Shown one piece after another: positions 9,045-18,823 of a stretch of 64,000 bases of DNA (within the stretch, counting starts at the first letter, position 1; each line of letters starts with the position of its first letter). The notes under the pieces are model-generated. The model searched no databases and was not told the DNA's origin. It saw only the letters and a program-made list of their open reading frames with translations. This DNA comes from MGIIb-P sp963934015 (GTDB lineage Archaea; Thermoplasmatota; Poseidoniia; Poseidoniales; Thalassarchaeaceae): assembly GCA_963934015.1 (NCBI GenBank), contig CAWVWT010000006.1, positions 1 to 64,000 on the forward strand, read 5' to 3'. The translations under genes were made by a program, and so were the position numbers.

Positions 9045-9633
9045 CCACGACAAGCGCCCCATCACTTTCGATATGAATCGGTCCACCAAGGGCCACATTG
9101 TGCAGTCCACGCGTCGAGAATGCAAGTGGCTCTTTTTCGAGGGGGAATTTAACGCCAGATATGCTGACATTCGCACATGCGGTGAAGGCAAACAAACTCA
9201 ATTTTGTGCCTCCATCAAGAACCAGTTCCAAATCGTCTAGACAGCGCATTACAATGTGCTCTGACATGTGCATGTAAACTTCCAGTTCAGAGGGTGCTTC
9301 TACCAATGCTGCAAACGCTGCAAGTTGGTGATCGATTTCACCGCCTTCAACACCGATGATTTTCACGACTTCTGCCCCACTTTCAGACGCATACTGAAGC
9401 GTCTTCTCTAAATCGGATGAATTCTGGTTCGGTAGAGCGATTCGTTCAACATCTGTATCGGTGATTGAATCAAAGTCTCCAGTGGCCATTGATACGGTCA
9501 TATTTCGTGAGAGGGCCGCATCGGTTCCACCATCGACGCCGACGATGATATCGCATGCTTCTGAAAGAGGTTTCCAGACGCTCTCTGGGGGCCATTCTCC
9601 ATCGGCACAAAGTAGCCATGTCCCCCCAGCCAT
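9028..9633 (-). CDS. Thiamine pyrophosphokinase
   Basis: 201-residue cytosolic enzyme that transfers pyrophosphate from ATP to thiamine to make thiamine diphosphate, the cofactor of the 2-oxoacid oxidoreductase encoded at 57.5-60.3 kb. Family signatures: DIIVGVDGGTDAAL, the metal-binding MATGDFDSI, QNSSDLEKTLQYA, and VEGGEIDHQLAA; the C-terminal beta domain has STRGLHNVALGGPIHI. I used the ATG at 9631-9633 (MAGGTWLLCADGEW); the longer ORF to 9831 adds 66 atypical residues that read through the hairpin at 9698-9717 and into the neighbouring gene. Salvage from thiamine rather than synthesis would fit a marine thiamine auxotroph, but that cannot be shown from this window. Confidence 0.88.
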   Translation of the reverse strand: MAGGTWLLCADGEWPPESVWKPLSEACDIIVGVDGGTDAALSRNMTVSMATGDFDSITDTDVERIALPNQNSSDLEKTLQYASESGAEVVKIIGVEGGEIDHQLAAFAALVEAPSELEVYMHMSEHIVMRCLDDLELVLDGGTKLSLFAFTACANVSISGVKFPLEKEPLAFSTRGLHNVALGGPIHIESDGALVVVISGH

Positions 9634-9697
9634 ATCTACGGCTTCAAGCCGAAGTTGAAAGGGGCTTCTAAGCGGTTGTCTGAAGAACCTTGACTCC

Positions 9698-9717
9698 CTC
9701 GACCCCTTAGGGTCGAG
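9698..9717. other. Perfect stem-loop between divergent genes
   Basis: Eight-base-pair arms CTCGACCC / GGGTCGAG with a CTTA loop, 31 nt upstream of the ATG of the 2172-residue protein and 64 nt upstream of the thiamine pyrophosphokinase start. No transcript should end here. Confidence 0.7.
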
Positions 9718-9748
9718 TTCGCTTTGACCCCGATTTGGGTGTGATAAG

Positions 9749-12700
9749 ATGCGTCGGATGAGTCTGTTCCTGACCCTACTCATGGTCCTCGCACCGATGG
9801 CTGCCATGATTCCTGCTCTTGAGGAATCCACATCAAAACTTGAGAGTTATGAGGCGACCGATGGATGGGGAGAATCACTCGCTTATGATGAAATTGAATA
9901 CGATGGAATTGATTGGGAAGTCATGCCCACTCGTGGTGTCAATACTTGGATTGAGAACACCATTTCCAATTTCTCTGATTCTGTTGATGACCTCGATATC
10001 GCTATTGGACCCGATCAAGTTGTGAAGGCTTGTGGATACAATTCCGACACGCAAGATCTCGAAGTCTACACACTGTCCCCTGATGGCACAACCAGTCGTA
10101 CGACTGTTGATTCAAACGGTGATGTTGGGCGGGGTTGCTCAATCATCATCGATTATCGTGGTTTCGCCCGAGTGGCCTATCTCGATGTTGATGAATCTGC
10201 ACTCAAAGTGGCTAGGGAGAGCGATTACACTCCATCACTCGGATATTATTGGATGGTCCGAACATTGGTCAATGATGTGACAATCACCTCGGCACCTGAA
10301 ATTGCAATCTACAGTAATGGTTCGATTGCCATTGCATATCGTGATGCAGATACTGGTGGCTTGGATTTGATGCGATATACTGGTTCGTGGTGGCGCCACA
10401 CCGACATGGTAATCGGAGGAGCCGCTGAGGATATTGTACTCAATATCGATGTCAATGATATACTGTATCTATCCTTTGTCGATACCATCAACGAACGGGT
10501 AGCCGTGATATCTCTGGAAGAAGATGACCGAACCTTCTCTGTGGTCGATGAAGGTGAAGGCATTGGACAACCACTCGGGCATCACCTAGATGCGACCACT
10601 CGAGCACAACTCGTCTATGGCATCGAGAATGGCACCGGTCTACGAATCGTTCGTGATCTGACCGGGCGTGATGATGGTCGAATCGCTCCGGATCCCCTTC
10701 TTGTTCTTCAAACAAATGAATCCACTGATTTTGGTACAGGCGCCAACGCTGATGGTGATTACAATGCCGATGGATATAGTGACCTCATCTATGGTGAGCC
10801 TGGAGCAGACAATGACACAGGCAAGGTCCACTTGCACTATGGTTCAGTAGACGGTTATGCTGCAATTCCTGACCTCACACTCTTCGGCCTTCACGAAGGT
10901 GCACGCTTTGGCAGTTCTCTAGCAATGGTTGGAGATGCGGACGGCAACGGTTACGATGACATACTTGTTGGTGCACCTAATCAGAATAATGACACTGGAA
11001 ACACAACCGGTGCCGTGCTATTGTATTCTGGATTTGTGACAGGCATGACTTCGATTCCTACTTGGGTCGAATCCGGCAATACGATTGATGGTTTATTCGG
11101 CGCCAATGTTGAAGCTGCAGGTGATGTCAATGCTGACGGATATAGTGACCTGATGGTCAGCGAAATGGGTTGGGTAGGATCAGATCAAGGACTTGGTCGC
11201 GTGCATATCTACCTCGGAAATACAACCCTACAAACAGAATCTACTACCATCACAGGGCATGCGGTTAACCTCATTCTCGGGTATGCCATTCTAGGTGTAG
11301 GGGATTCCAACGGCGATGGTTTCGATGACATTGTTATTGGCAGTTCAAAGGATCAAACCGCAGTCTCAGGCCGTGGAAGCGCCCAAATTCACCTTGGCAG
11401 TGTGACTGGTATATCCTCAACAGCGAACCAAACATGGTCAGTGATGACTCAATGGACTCTATTTGGCAATTCACTGAGTGCACTTGGAGACATCAATGAT
11501 GATGGATATGATGACCTTGCAATTAGCGAGATATCAGCAGACCCAGCCCTACTATGGATTTTCCATGGTGGCCCCAATGGCTATCCAACCAATCCTACCA
11601 CACAAATCGAAATCAGTAACGGCTGGGGTTGGAACATTCAGGCTGCCGGTGACATCAACGATGATGGAATCAGCGATTTCCTCATTGGCAACGTTCAGGG
11701 TGAAATTGAACTTGTTCCCGGAACGAACACGAGTGAACTTGTAGATCCAACGGCCGATTTCTACACACGTAACGAAGGTGTCAATTCCCAACTCGGTCGT
11801 ATTCTGTCGGCCGGTGGAGACGCCGACCGCGATGGAACACACGAATTCATCTACGCCAGCACTACACGCATGAATGATGGAACCACCACTGGTGGTTCAA
11901 TCGTTATCATGGAGACACGAGATTGGGAACTTTCTGATTTACCGTTCGACTTCACCGTCAACGATCTTGACCTCGCCGTAGATGCGCAAGGTCGCACCCA
12001 ATTACTTCTGGACACTGACGAAGGATACTATCACTATGAACGCGCTAACGAATTGCTCACCTCCTCTGACCCTTGGGGGATGAATGACTTCGGTCAAGTT
12101 CCCAGTGCGGCCATGGTCGTGAGTCCTGCCGGCCAGCCGACAATCATCATCTCAGATGGCGCTGGTGTTGATTTCAATCAGGCTGCTGGCACGATTTTCC
12201 TATCGAATGAGGTGCTGAGTGGGGGTTTGGCTTCACACGGTAGTATCGTTGCACCGGTACCAGGCCGTTCGATGGCCGCTTTCCATTTCTCATTCGACTC
12301 AGGTACGGATTCCATTGTCTTCGTAAATCAAACGAATACTGCAATTGACACCGAAATACTCTCTACTGACAGTACGGCCATCCAGCAGGACATCGTCCTC
12401 CTTGTTGATTCAAGCAATACCCCTCATATCGTGTGGAGAAATGTTGACACAAACGAAATAGAAATTGCAGTACAGAATGGTTCTACATGGAATCAAACTA
12501 CCATCGCAACCGATGCAAATGGTATCCAATTTGGTGCTGTTATGGCCGACAACGGCAGCATTGGTTTGATGTACCGACATGACACATTTGGCTTAATCAC
12601 CGAATGGCTAGAGGGGGACACTGACAATTGGTCTGTTACTGAATCGACCGCTCTTTCAAGCAATGGGACACTTGTCGACGGCGAGGCAATCGTCCGCCTC

Positions 12701-15700
12701 TCTGGTTCCGCGCTTGAAGTCGTCTGGTCGGACAACAATTCACATTGGCATCATCAGTTCAGTGAGTCTGGTTCGGTGACCAATCAAAGTATGCCATCAT
12801 TGAATTCAACAGGGTACATAAATTCCCCAGAATTCACTTCAGACGGATTAATCATTCCTGGCCATCTTGGCAACACCTCTAGTTCACATGTGTTCATTGA
12901 TTCTACAGGTTACCGTGAGGTAAATCTCAATTGCGCGTGGGGCGACATTGAATTGCTAACTGATGCTTCTGGAGAAGATTGGGTACTCTGTCCCGATTCG
13001 TCAAGCACGTTAACAATCAACACAATCGAGGGTCACCAACTCATTGAATTCGCCTCAACATCTTTGCAGACTTATTCCGCCCCCGCTGCGACCATTGATT
13101 CGAACGGCACTTGGCACATCTTGGTTGAGAGTACCACCTCCGCTGGAGCTTTTGTTGGGATCATTCATGGATTGGCAGACACTGATCGTGATTTCATTCC
13201 AGACATGATGGACGACCTCCCTGAATTCGGTGGTCAGTGGACTGATTCCGATGGCGATGGTTATGGCGAGAATCCGGATGCACCTAGTGTCGACCAATGC
13301 CCAACAATCGTTGGTTACAGTGCCTACGGTCACCATGGTTGTGGTGACATCGATGGTGATGGATTCGCCAATGCTGTCGACGATTGTACAAACAGCGGTA
13401 AATCCTGGCGCGACACATTTGGGTGCGGGGATCACGATGGTGACGGTTGGTCGACTGCCACAGGTGCAGCCGGGTGGGATGGTGATAGGTATCCGACAAA
13501 CTGGATGCAAGCCCTCGATACAGATGGTGACGGTCGTCCAGATAATCATGGTCCCGATTGCTGTGGCGGGGGGTATCCTGATGAATTTCCGCTAGACCCA
13601 CAGCAATGGGTCGATGCAGATGGTGATGGCTGGGGTGACAATTCCAGTGCACCGACTGGTGACAAATGCCCTGGCTTTGATGGCGGTTCGATTTACGATA
13701 GAGGTGGCTGCCTTGACAGCGATGGTGATGGTTGGTCCGATCCTGAACCGCCAACTTCCTCAAACCCATACGGCTGGACTTACAACGTAACGCGTTGTTA
13801 CAATTCCTGGGTGGATGATGAAGATAATACACATGCTGCCGGTGAACACTGTGCTGATTTGTTCCCTTGGGCACCTGATGATACCTCAGCAGAGAATCTC
13901 TGTGGTACTCTATGTCATCACCAATGGGGCGATCGTGATGGAGACGGTTTTGGTGACAACGCTTCAGAAGATGCTTGGAACCGTGATGCCTTCCCCCTCG
14001 ATGGAACACAGCATACCGATTCTGATGAGGATGGATATGGAGACAATATAGATGGGAATAATGCCGATGATTGCCCAATCATATGGGGTAACTCTACGGT
14101 TGACAAGAATGGCTGTACAGATACCGATGGTGACGGACATTCCGACATATACTCATACGACATCAATGCCGAGAGTGGCCTTCGCGAAAATGAGCTTGGA
14201 GATGCCCTTCCAAACGACCCCAACCAGTGGCGTGACCGGGATGGAGACGGCTTTGGTGAGAACTCAGTGGGCGACTGGGACCGTTGCTTCGAAATCCCTG
14301 GTGCATTACTCGGTGTTCCGGGTCCAGGTTGCCCGATGGCTGTAGGGGATGAAGATGGTGACAATATCCCTGACGAAGATGATTTGTGCCCAAGTACACC
14401 AGAGGGAGAGAGTGCAAACACCGATGGTTGTTCACCTTCTCAAATCGACACCGATGGTGACAATGTGTACGACGACGTCGACATTTGTCCAAATACTCCA
14501 ACAACCGAACTCGCAAACAGTGTTGGTTGTTCTTCCTCACAAACTGATATCGACACCGATGGTGATGGTGTCAATGATGTAGATGCAAATGCCGATCAAC
14601 TCGACATGTGTCCTAACACCGTTGAGGATGATTACGAAAATGTCGATGCAAATGGATGCGCTCCTTCTCAACTAGACACAGATGGTGACGGTGTTACTGA
14701 TGATTTAGATCTCTGCCCAGATACAACTTCGGGTGCTACAGTGACAGCTGAAGGTTGCATTGTTGCCGGAGCCGATACGGATGGCGATGGTGTTGAGGAT
14801 GTAGTCGATGCTTTCCCGGCAGATGCCACACAGTGGGCCGATAATGATGGAGATGGATTTGGTGACAATTGGGCTGACCAAGGTGCAGAATGGCTACGAG
14901 ATGGTACACCTGGACAATGGGTTGAAAATGCAACCACACCTGATTATTGCCCAGTAGAATCAGGACAATCCATTGGGTTGATTTCAGGATGTTTAGACAC
15001 AGATGGTGATGGATGGGCTGACATATACCCGCAGAGATGGATCGATGTTAATGAGTGGGAATGGGGAATTATCTTTGATAAATGGCCCAATGATTCTACA
15101 CAATGGCTGGACACAGATGGCGATGGATTCGGTGACAATGAATCTGGAACCAATGGGGATTACTGTATAGGTCAGCCTGGTGTTGCTGACCATGACGATA
15201 CAGGACAACATGAGAATGGTTGTCCACCTCTTGATGCTGATAATGATGGAATCTACAATTCCGTTGACCAATGTCAAGGAACTGTGACCAATTCTACTGT
15301 AGACTCCAACGGTTGTGCTGAATCCCAACGCGATTCTGATGGCGATTCTGTTAAGGATGACAAAGACGATTGTCCAGGGACCCCCGCTAAGGACAGTTTT
15401 AGAGTCGATGACTTTGGTTGCACTGAAGACCAATTACAGGGGGAGGAAAGTGTTGCGTTGATGGATGGGCCGATGAAGTACGTCGTAATCGGGTTAGGAG
15501 CATTCGTAGCCATTGCCATTCTCATGCTTGTCATTCGTCGAATACGTGGCGGCGGCATCGATTGGGATGACGATGAAGAGGAAGACATCTACGAAGATGA
15601 TGATGGTGGCGACTGGAATCCATTCGGGTCCGGATCGAGTGCAACACCCACGAAATCATTTGCAGATTCACAACCTTCACGCAGCCCACCACCCAGCGCC

Positions 15701-16267
15701 CCACCATCGGCTCCTAATCGGGCTCCATCTGGTGGCGGCACCCAAGGACCCCCTGCCAGAAGCCGTGGACCGCCCACAGGTCCATCTGGTAGGGTATCAG
15801 GTCCACCGGCGGCGGGCACATCTATCCCACGAGGGCCATCACGTACGCCAGGCCAATCCAAACCAGGTTTGCGCCCAAGCACAGGCCCGGAGCAAGAAAT
15901 TAGTCCAGTACCAGTCGGCCCCACTCGCAAAACTCGTCGCACGGCAGTAACATCACCAGCAACCGACGAGCGCCCCGTTCGCAAGACCCGCAAGACTTCG
16001 ACTAGCCCTACTACTGAAACACAAGATCCGCCCCGTAAGACTCGCCGAACAGCAGCGCCAGCAAAGCGATCTCGCCGACGCAAGGCAAGTTCATCTTTCG
16101 ATGATCTCTTTGGTTCTGACGAGAAGGCCGATTTCGATACTGCCGTCATCTCTGCCAAAGAACGGCTAATCGTCGGTGATTCAGAGCAAAGCGTACTCGC
16201 CCGTCTCCAATCTGAGGGCTGGAATGTCAAGCAATCCAAACACATCCTCGGCCAGTCTCGGCCCTGA
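9749..16267 (+). CDS. Giant FG-GAP / thrombospondin-type-3 membrane protein with long basic cytosolic tail
   Basis: 2172 residues. Order of parts: signal peptide (about 1-21); beta-rich region; about seven FG-GAP calcium-binding repeats at about 325-735 (for example GDVNADGYSDLMV, GDINDDGYDDLAI), the number needed for an integrin-alpha-like seven-bladed propeller; a further beta-rich region; about 1140-1895 thrombospondin type 3-like Asp-rich repeats with 13 C...GC modules; one membrane segment at about 1911-1932; then about 240 cytosolic residues, first acidic (DDDEEEDIYEDDDGG), then Pro/Ser/Gly-rich, then three RKTR[RK]T motifs and RSRRRK, ending in a short helical stretch (SAKERLIVGD...LQSEGWNVKQ). 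It is probably a cell-surface adhesion or sensing protein; ligand unknown. SD-like GGTGTGA precedes the ATG. Confidence 0.85.
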   Translation: MRRMSLFLTLLMVLAPMAAMIPALEESTSKLESYEATDGWGESLAYDEIEYDGIDWEVMPTRGVNTWIENTISNFSDSVDDLDIAIGPDQVVKACGYNSDTQDLEVYTLSPDGTTSRTTVDSNGDVGRGCSIIIDYRGFARVAYLDVDESALKVARESDYTPSLGYYWMVRTLVNDVTITSAPEIAIYSNGSIAIAYRDADTGGLDLMRYTGSWWRHTDMVIGGAAEDIVLNIDVNDILYLSFVDTINERVAVISLEEDDRTFSVVDEGEGIGQPLGHHLDATTRAQLVYGIENGTGLRIVRDLTGRDDGRIAPDPLLVLQTNESTDFGTGANADGDYNADGYSDLIYGEPGADNDTGKVHLHYGSVDGYAAIPDLTLFGLHEGARFGSSLAMVGDADGNGYDDILVGAPNQNNDTGNTTGAVLLYSGFVTGMTSIPTWVESGNTIDGLFGANVEAAGDVNADGYSDLMVSEMGWVGSDQGLGRVHIYLGNTTLQTESTTITGHAVNLILGYAILGVGDSNGDGFDDIVIGSSKDQTAVSGRGSAQIHLGSVTGISSTANQTWSVMTQWTLFGNSLSALGDINDDGYDDLAISEISADPALLWIFHGGPNGYPTNPTTQIEISNGWGWNIQAAGDINDDGISDFLIGNVQGEIELVPGTNTSELVDPTADFYTRNEGVNSQLGRILSAGGDADRDGTHEFIYASTTRMNDGTTTGGSIVIMETRDWELSDLPFDFTVNDLDLAVDAQGRTQLLLDTDEGYYHYERANELLTSSDPWGMNDFGQVPSAAMVVSPAGQPTIIISDGAGVDFNQAAGTIFLSNEVLSGGLASHGSIVAPVPGRSMAAFHFSFDSGTDSIVFVNQTNTAIDTEILSTDSTAIQQDIVLLVDSSNTPHIVWRNVDTNEIEIAVQNGSTWNQTTIATDANGIQFGAVMADNGSIGLMYRHDTFGLITEWLEGDTDNWSVTESTALSSNGTLVDGEAIVRLSGSALEVVWSDNNSHWHHQFSESGSVTNQSMPSLNSTGYINSPEFTSDGLIIPGHLGNTSSSHVFIDSTGYREVNLNCAWGDIELLTDASGEDWVLCPDSSSTLTINTIEGHQLIEFASTSLQTYSAPAATIDSNGTWHILVESTTSAGAFVGIIHGLADTDRDFIPDMMDDLPEFGGQWTDSDGDGYGENPDAPSVDQCPTIVGYSAYGHHGCGDIDGDGFANAVDDCTNSGKSWRDTFGCGDHDGDGWSTATGAAGWDGDRYPTNWMQALDTDGDGRPDNHGPDCCGGGYPDEFPLDPQQWVDADGDGWGDNSSAPTGDKCPGFDGGSIYDRGGCLDSDGDGWSDPEPPTSSNPYGWTYNVTRCYNSWVDDEDNTHAAGEHCADLFPWAPDDTSAENLCGTLCHHQWGDRDGDGFGDNASEDAWNRDAFPLDGTQHTDSDEDGYGDNIDGNNADDCPIIWGNSTVDKNGCTDTDGDGHSDIYSYDINAESGLRENELGDALPNDPNQWRDRDGDGFGENSVGDWDRCFEIPGALLGVPGPGCPMAVGDEDGDNIPDEDDLCPSTPEGESANTDGCSPSQIDTDGDNVYDDVDICPNTPTTELANSVGCSSSQTDIDTDGDGVNDVDANADQLDMCPNTVEDDYENVDANGCAPSQLDTDGDGVTDDLDLCPDTTSGATVTAEGCIVAGADTDGDGVEDVVDAFPADATQWADNDGDGFGDNWADQGAEWLRDGTPGQWVENATTPDYCPVESGQSIGLISGCLDTDGDGWADIYPQRWIDVNEWEWGIIFDKWPNDSTQWLDTDGDGFGDNESGTNGDYCIGQPGVADHDDTGQHENGCPPLDADNDGIYNSVDQCQGTVTNSTVDSNGCAESQRDSDGDSVKDDKDDCPGTPAKDSFRVDDFGCTEDQLQGEESVALMDGPMKYVVIGLGAFVAIAILMLVIRRIRGGGIDWDDDEEEDIYEDDDGGDWNPFGSGSSATPTKSFADSQPSRSPPPSAPPSAPNRAPSGGGTQGPPARSRGPPTGPSGRVSGPPAAGTSIPRGPSRTPGQSKPGLRPSTGPEQEISPVPVGPTRKTRRTAVTSPATDERPVRKTRKTSTSPTTETQDPPRKTRRTAAPAKRSRRRKASSSFDDLFGSDEKADFDTAVISAKERLIVGDSEQSVLARLQSEGWNVKQSKHILGQSRP

Positions 16268-16283
16268 CGCGTGTACGCATGAG

Positions 16284-16300
16284 CGCCGTCTGCGACGGCG
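16284..16300 (+). other. Perfect stem-loop upstream of the EF-hand protein
   Basis: Seven-base-pair arms CGCCGTC / GACGGCG with a TGC loop, 16 nt after the stop of the giant protein and 47 nt before the next ATG. Unlike the cases in divergent regions, this one could also serve the end of the upstream transcript. Confidence 0.65.
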
Positions 16301-16347
16301 TCAACCTATTGAGTGGCCTTCGCTGCGCTTGGTGCAGGTGACAATAG

Positions 16348-17655
16348 ATGGCGGGTGACGAAGAGCTCCAAGGTGCCGTCCTTCCTGATGGGATTGAGGT
16401 CGACGAGACCTCAGCTTATTTCGGTATCACAGATTCGAGTGATCTCATCAACCGCCTTGCGGAAACCGACCGATTGAACGGTTTGGGTGAATTCCTTTCT
16501 ATCACAGGAGATTTACTTCTCAAACAAGCAACGTTTGATTTTGAGACTGCTGCAACCCGATTGGAGGTTGAGGGTGGAGAAATTTATTGGTTGCTTTCCG
16601 GACCATTTGGATTACTCTCATGGACTGACCCGATTCGAGTGTATCTAGGTCAAGAAGATTCGATGGGTAATTCAGGTGGTGCTGATCCCGGAATAGCCCC
16701 GACAGAGAAAGATGCCCTTGAAGCGTTTAATGACCCCTTCCGATTGCTGAAGATGCTTGCAATAGGACATATTTGTGGTGGTTTGCAAGAATTAGACCAA
16801 TATCTTGCAAACTTCGAATCGTGGCTACAGGATGTCGATGGAAACAAGGTTCGATTCCTCGCATTGCATCAACAAATCAACAGTGTGTTGCGAGAAACCC
16901 AAGGGGGCGGAGATGCCTCCAGCCTCTCTTCACTGACAGGAGGGCCGGTTACCAAGGCATCAGTCCAAGCTCCTGAAGGTGTGCAGACCGTCGAGGCAAA
17001 ACCGGAACCCGAGCCGATTGTAGTACCCGAACCGGAACCCGAGCCGATTGTAGTACCCGAACCGGAACCCGAGCCGATTGTAGTACCCGAACCTGAACCA
17101 ATGGTTGTCCCTATTCCTATAATCGAGCCTGAACCAGAGTCTGTGCCCGAACCAGAACCAGCACCACCCGAAGTGAGCATTGCTTCAGCCTTTGATACAC
17201 CGCTCAGTACTCATGAAGTCCGCGAAGCCTTTGATGACATGGATGCCAACAAAGATGGCGTTATTTCCGCTGAAGAATTCCGTGCATCCCCGGTCATTGC
17301 AAAACTGCCTGATGAGGTACAACAAGAAATGTTTGAGAGTATCGATATCAACAAAGATGAAGTTCTGCAATATGATGAATTTACCACGGCAGCTGAGGTG
17401 AAAACAAATGTCCCCTTCCTTGCTCCAAAGCGTGCCCCCGTCGCTCAACCGGTTCGAAAACCGATCCAAGTTCCAGCTCAGCCAATTCATGCTGTACCCC
17501 AAGTTATGGTGCCACCCGCTTCTCCGGACGGACGAAAGAGAACAGGCATACCCGGTGTTCATCACATTCTTCAAACTGGAATTTATTGTGGTGGTTGCAA
17601 CATTGGTGTAGAACATCACTGGCGAAATTGCCCGATTTGTGGCACGCGCATTTAG
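16348..17655 (+). CDS. EF-hand / zinc-ribbon protein with PEPEP repeat linker
   Basis: 435 residues, no signal peptide or membrane segment, so cytosolic. About 1-200 is an unrecognised mostly helical domain; about 217-275 is a Pro-Glu-rich linker (PEPEPIVV repeated); about 290-350 holds two EF-hands, DANKDGVISAEE (canonical) and DINKDEVLQYDE (Gly-6 replaced by Glu, ligand positions kept); the C-terminus (about 414-433) is a zinc ribbon, CGGC...CPIC. GGTGA lies 6 nt before the ATG, a good Shine-Dalgarno fit. It lies directly downstream of the giant calcium-repeat surface protein; a role as intracellular calcium-responsive partner is inference. The stop overlaps the convergent aminopeptidase gene by 4 bp. 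Confidence 0.8.
   Translation: MAGDEELQGAVLPDGIEVDETSAYFGITDSSDLINRLAETDRLNGLGEFLSITGDLLLKQATFDFETAATRLEVEGGEIYWLLSGPFGLLSWTDPIRVYLGQEDSMGNSGGADPGIAPTEKDALEAFNDPFRLLKMLAIGHICGGLQELDQYLANFESWLQDVDGNKVRFLALHQQINSVLRETQGGGDASSLSSLTGGPVTKASVQAPEGVQTVEAKPEPEPIVVPEPEPEPIVVPEPEPEPIVVPEPEPMVVPIPIIEPEPESVPEPEPAPPEVSIASAFDTPLSTHEVREAFDDMDANKDGVISAEEFRASPVIAKLPDEVQQEMFESIDINKDEVLQYDEFTTAAEVKTNVPFLAPKRAPVAQPVRKPIQVPAQPIHAVPQVMVPPASPDGRKRTGIPGVHHILQTGIYCGGCNIGVEHHWRNCPICGTRI
17001..17090 (+). repeat. Three perfect 30-bp tandem repeats (minisatellite inside CDS)
   Basis: Copies at 17001-17030, 17031-17060 and 17061-17090 are identical at every base; each encodes 10 residues of the PEPEPIVVPE linker. Diverged PEPEP units follow. 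The identity at synonymous positions indicates recent expansion or gene conversion. Confidence 0.95.
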
Positions 17656-18701
17656 ATGCGAATATCGCCATCATCTAACAACACAATATCGCCAACATTG
17701 ACTGTGGGTTGTTTGATGACGCCAGTAACGTGGACTCCACAAGAAGAATGACCCCCTAAACTGGTGTTGTCTCCAAATGCAAAATAGCAGGTGCCTTGCA
17801 CCTTTTCATCCTCAAGCACGTTACCAACCAATCGAGCCCTTGGATTCATGCCAAATCCGAATTCAGCAACGGTCCATACATTTGGTTGCTGTTGTGGCTT
17901 AAGTTTTCGACTGGCCTCGACAAACATCGCTTTGACATCATCACTACCATCCCCTGTGATCTTTGTGACCATGCCTGCTTCTACCTTGATGGTCAAGGGC
18001 TTGCGTACAACTGCAGCATCCCAAGTACCATCGATGACGATGGTTCCTTCCATCGTTCCTTCCTTGGGCATAGCGAGAATCTTTCCTGCGGGTAGATTGG
18101 TGACTTGACCTGGACGATTGCAAATGCCATTGTCGCCGAGTTCCCAACGTCCTGCAATCTCAAATGTGATATTTGTACCCGTATCGGTTTTCACCACAAC
18201 CTTACGCTGGCGCTTGAGTGATTTCCCAAGTTGGGCGATTGCAGATTGCATGGCGTTGAAATCGGTAGTCATTCCACCTTCGATGAACATCTGCATGGTA
18301 ATGCCTGGCATCGTTGCAATGCGTGTCCCTTCACGGCACGCTTGCATGCGTGCCCGTGTGTGGGTTAGAGAATAGCGTGTGGGCGCGAGAACAACATCTT
18401 GCTTGCGCATGAGTTCGGCAACAGGCGCGGGTGGCTCATCACCGTGGCGATGTGTGGTTGGCATCATGACCAATAGAACACGATCAGAAATTCTCGCCGC
18501 CGCCTCGTAGAGTGCTTGGCCGATAGTCGAGGTATGTGGGTCGGTCACGATCAAAATATTCTCTTTTCGCTGAATCTGCATGCATTCTCTGCAAACAGTA
18601 TCTGCGGCGCGAGTCAACGCTTTCTCTGAAACCGTATCGAGTTCACCCTCGATTTCAGCGATGAAGATGTCATCATCATCATCATCTTTTTTCCGTGCCA
18701 T
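17652..18701 (-). CDS. M29-type aminopeptidase (leucyl aminopeptidase/AmpS-like)
   Basis: 349 residues from the ATG at 18699-18701 (MARKKDDDD...). The protein fits the thermophilic metallo-aminopeptidase family M29: an N-terminal nucleotide-like alpha/beta part (ILIVTDPHTSTIGQAL), then the C-terminal metal-binding half with AEFGFGMNPRA, EDEKVQGTCYFAFGDN and GGHSSCGVHVTGVIKQP, which carry the Glu and His ligands expected for a two-metal site. It is cytosolic and would trim peptides from the N-terminus. The longer ORF to 18782 starts in the divergent intergenic region and passes through a hairpin, so it was rejected. The divergent neighbour is a beta-propeller lipoprotein. Confidence 0.8.
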   Translation of the reverse strand: MARKKDDDDDDIFIAEIEGELDTVSEKALTRAADTVCRECMQIQRKENILIVTDPHTSTIGQALYEAAARISDRVLLVMMPTTHRHGDEPPAPVAELMRKQDVVLAPTRYSLTHTRARMQACREGTRIATMPGITMQMFIEGGMTTDFNAMQSAIAQLGKSLKRQRKVVVKTDTGTNITFEIAGRWELGDNGICNRPGQVTNLPAGKILAMPKEGTMEGTIVIDGTWDAAVVRKPLTIKVEAGMVTKITGDGSDDVKAMFVEASRKLKPQQQPNVWTVAEFGFGMNPRARLVGNVLEDEKVQGTCYFAFGDNTSLGGHSSCGVHVTGVIKQPTVNVGDIVLLDDGDIRI

Positions 18702-18715
18702 TCCAGTCGTCTCCG

Positions 18716-18733
18716 TCCGCGCTGATGCGCGGA
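18716..18733. other. Perfect stem-loop upstream of the aminopeptidase start
   Basis: Seven-base-pair arms TCCGCGC / GCGCGGA with a TGAT loop, 14 nt upstream of the aminopeptidase ATG and 90 nt upstream of the divergent lipoprotein ATG. One more G-T pair can extend the stem. Confidence 0.7.
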
Positions 18734-18823
18734 TTACAGCCATCTCCCATGAATCCTGTGCCAATATGTGTTGATACACCATTGACCGAGTCCACTATTA
18801 GGGACGAAGTATTGGCCATTTTC

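Noticed and set aside
13284..14078. Long minus-strand ORF (264 codons) and similar antisense ORFs inside the Asp-rich repeat genes (also 4760-5401, 13055-13549 and others)
   Set aside because: They arise because GAT/GGT-rich repeat codons rarely give stops on the other strand; the products are His/Arg- or Ile/Thr-rich low complexity without any domain.
15589..16245. 218-codon minus-strand ORF opposite the tail of the giant protein
   Set aside because: It mirrors the Pro/Gly/Ser/Arg-rich tail; the plus-strand frame continues a coherent protein with signal peptide, repeats and membrane helix.
17001..17090. Three identical 30-bp units as a CRISPR array
   Set aside because: There are no spacers between units and they stay in frame within a Pro-Glu linker.
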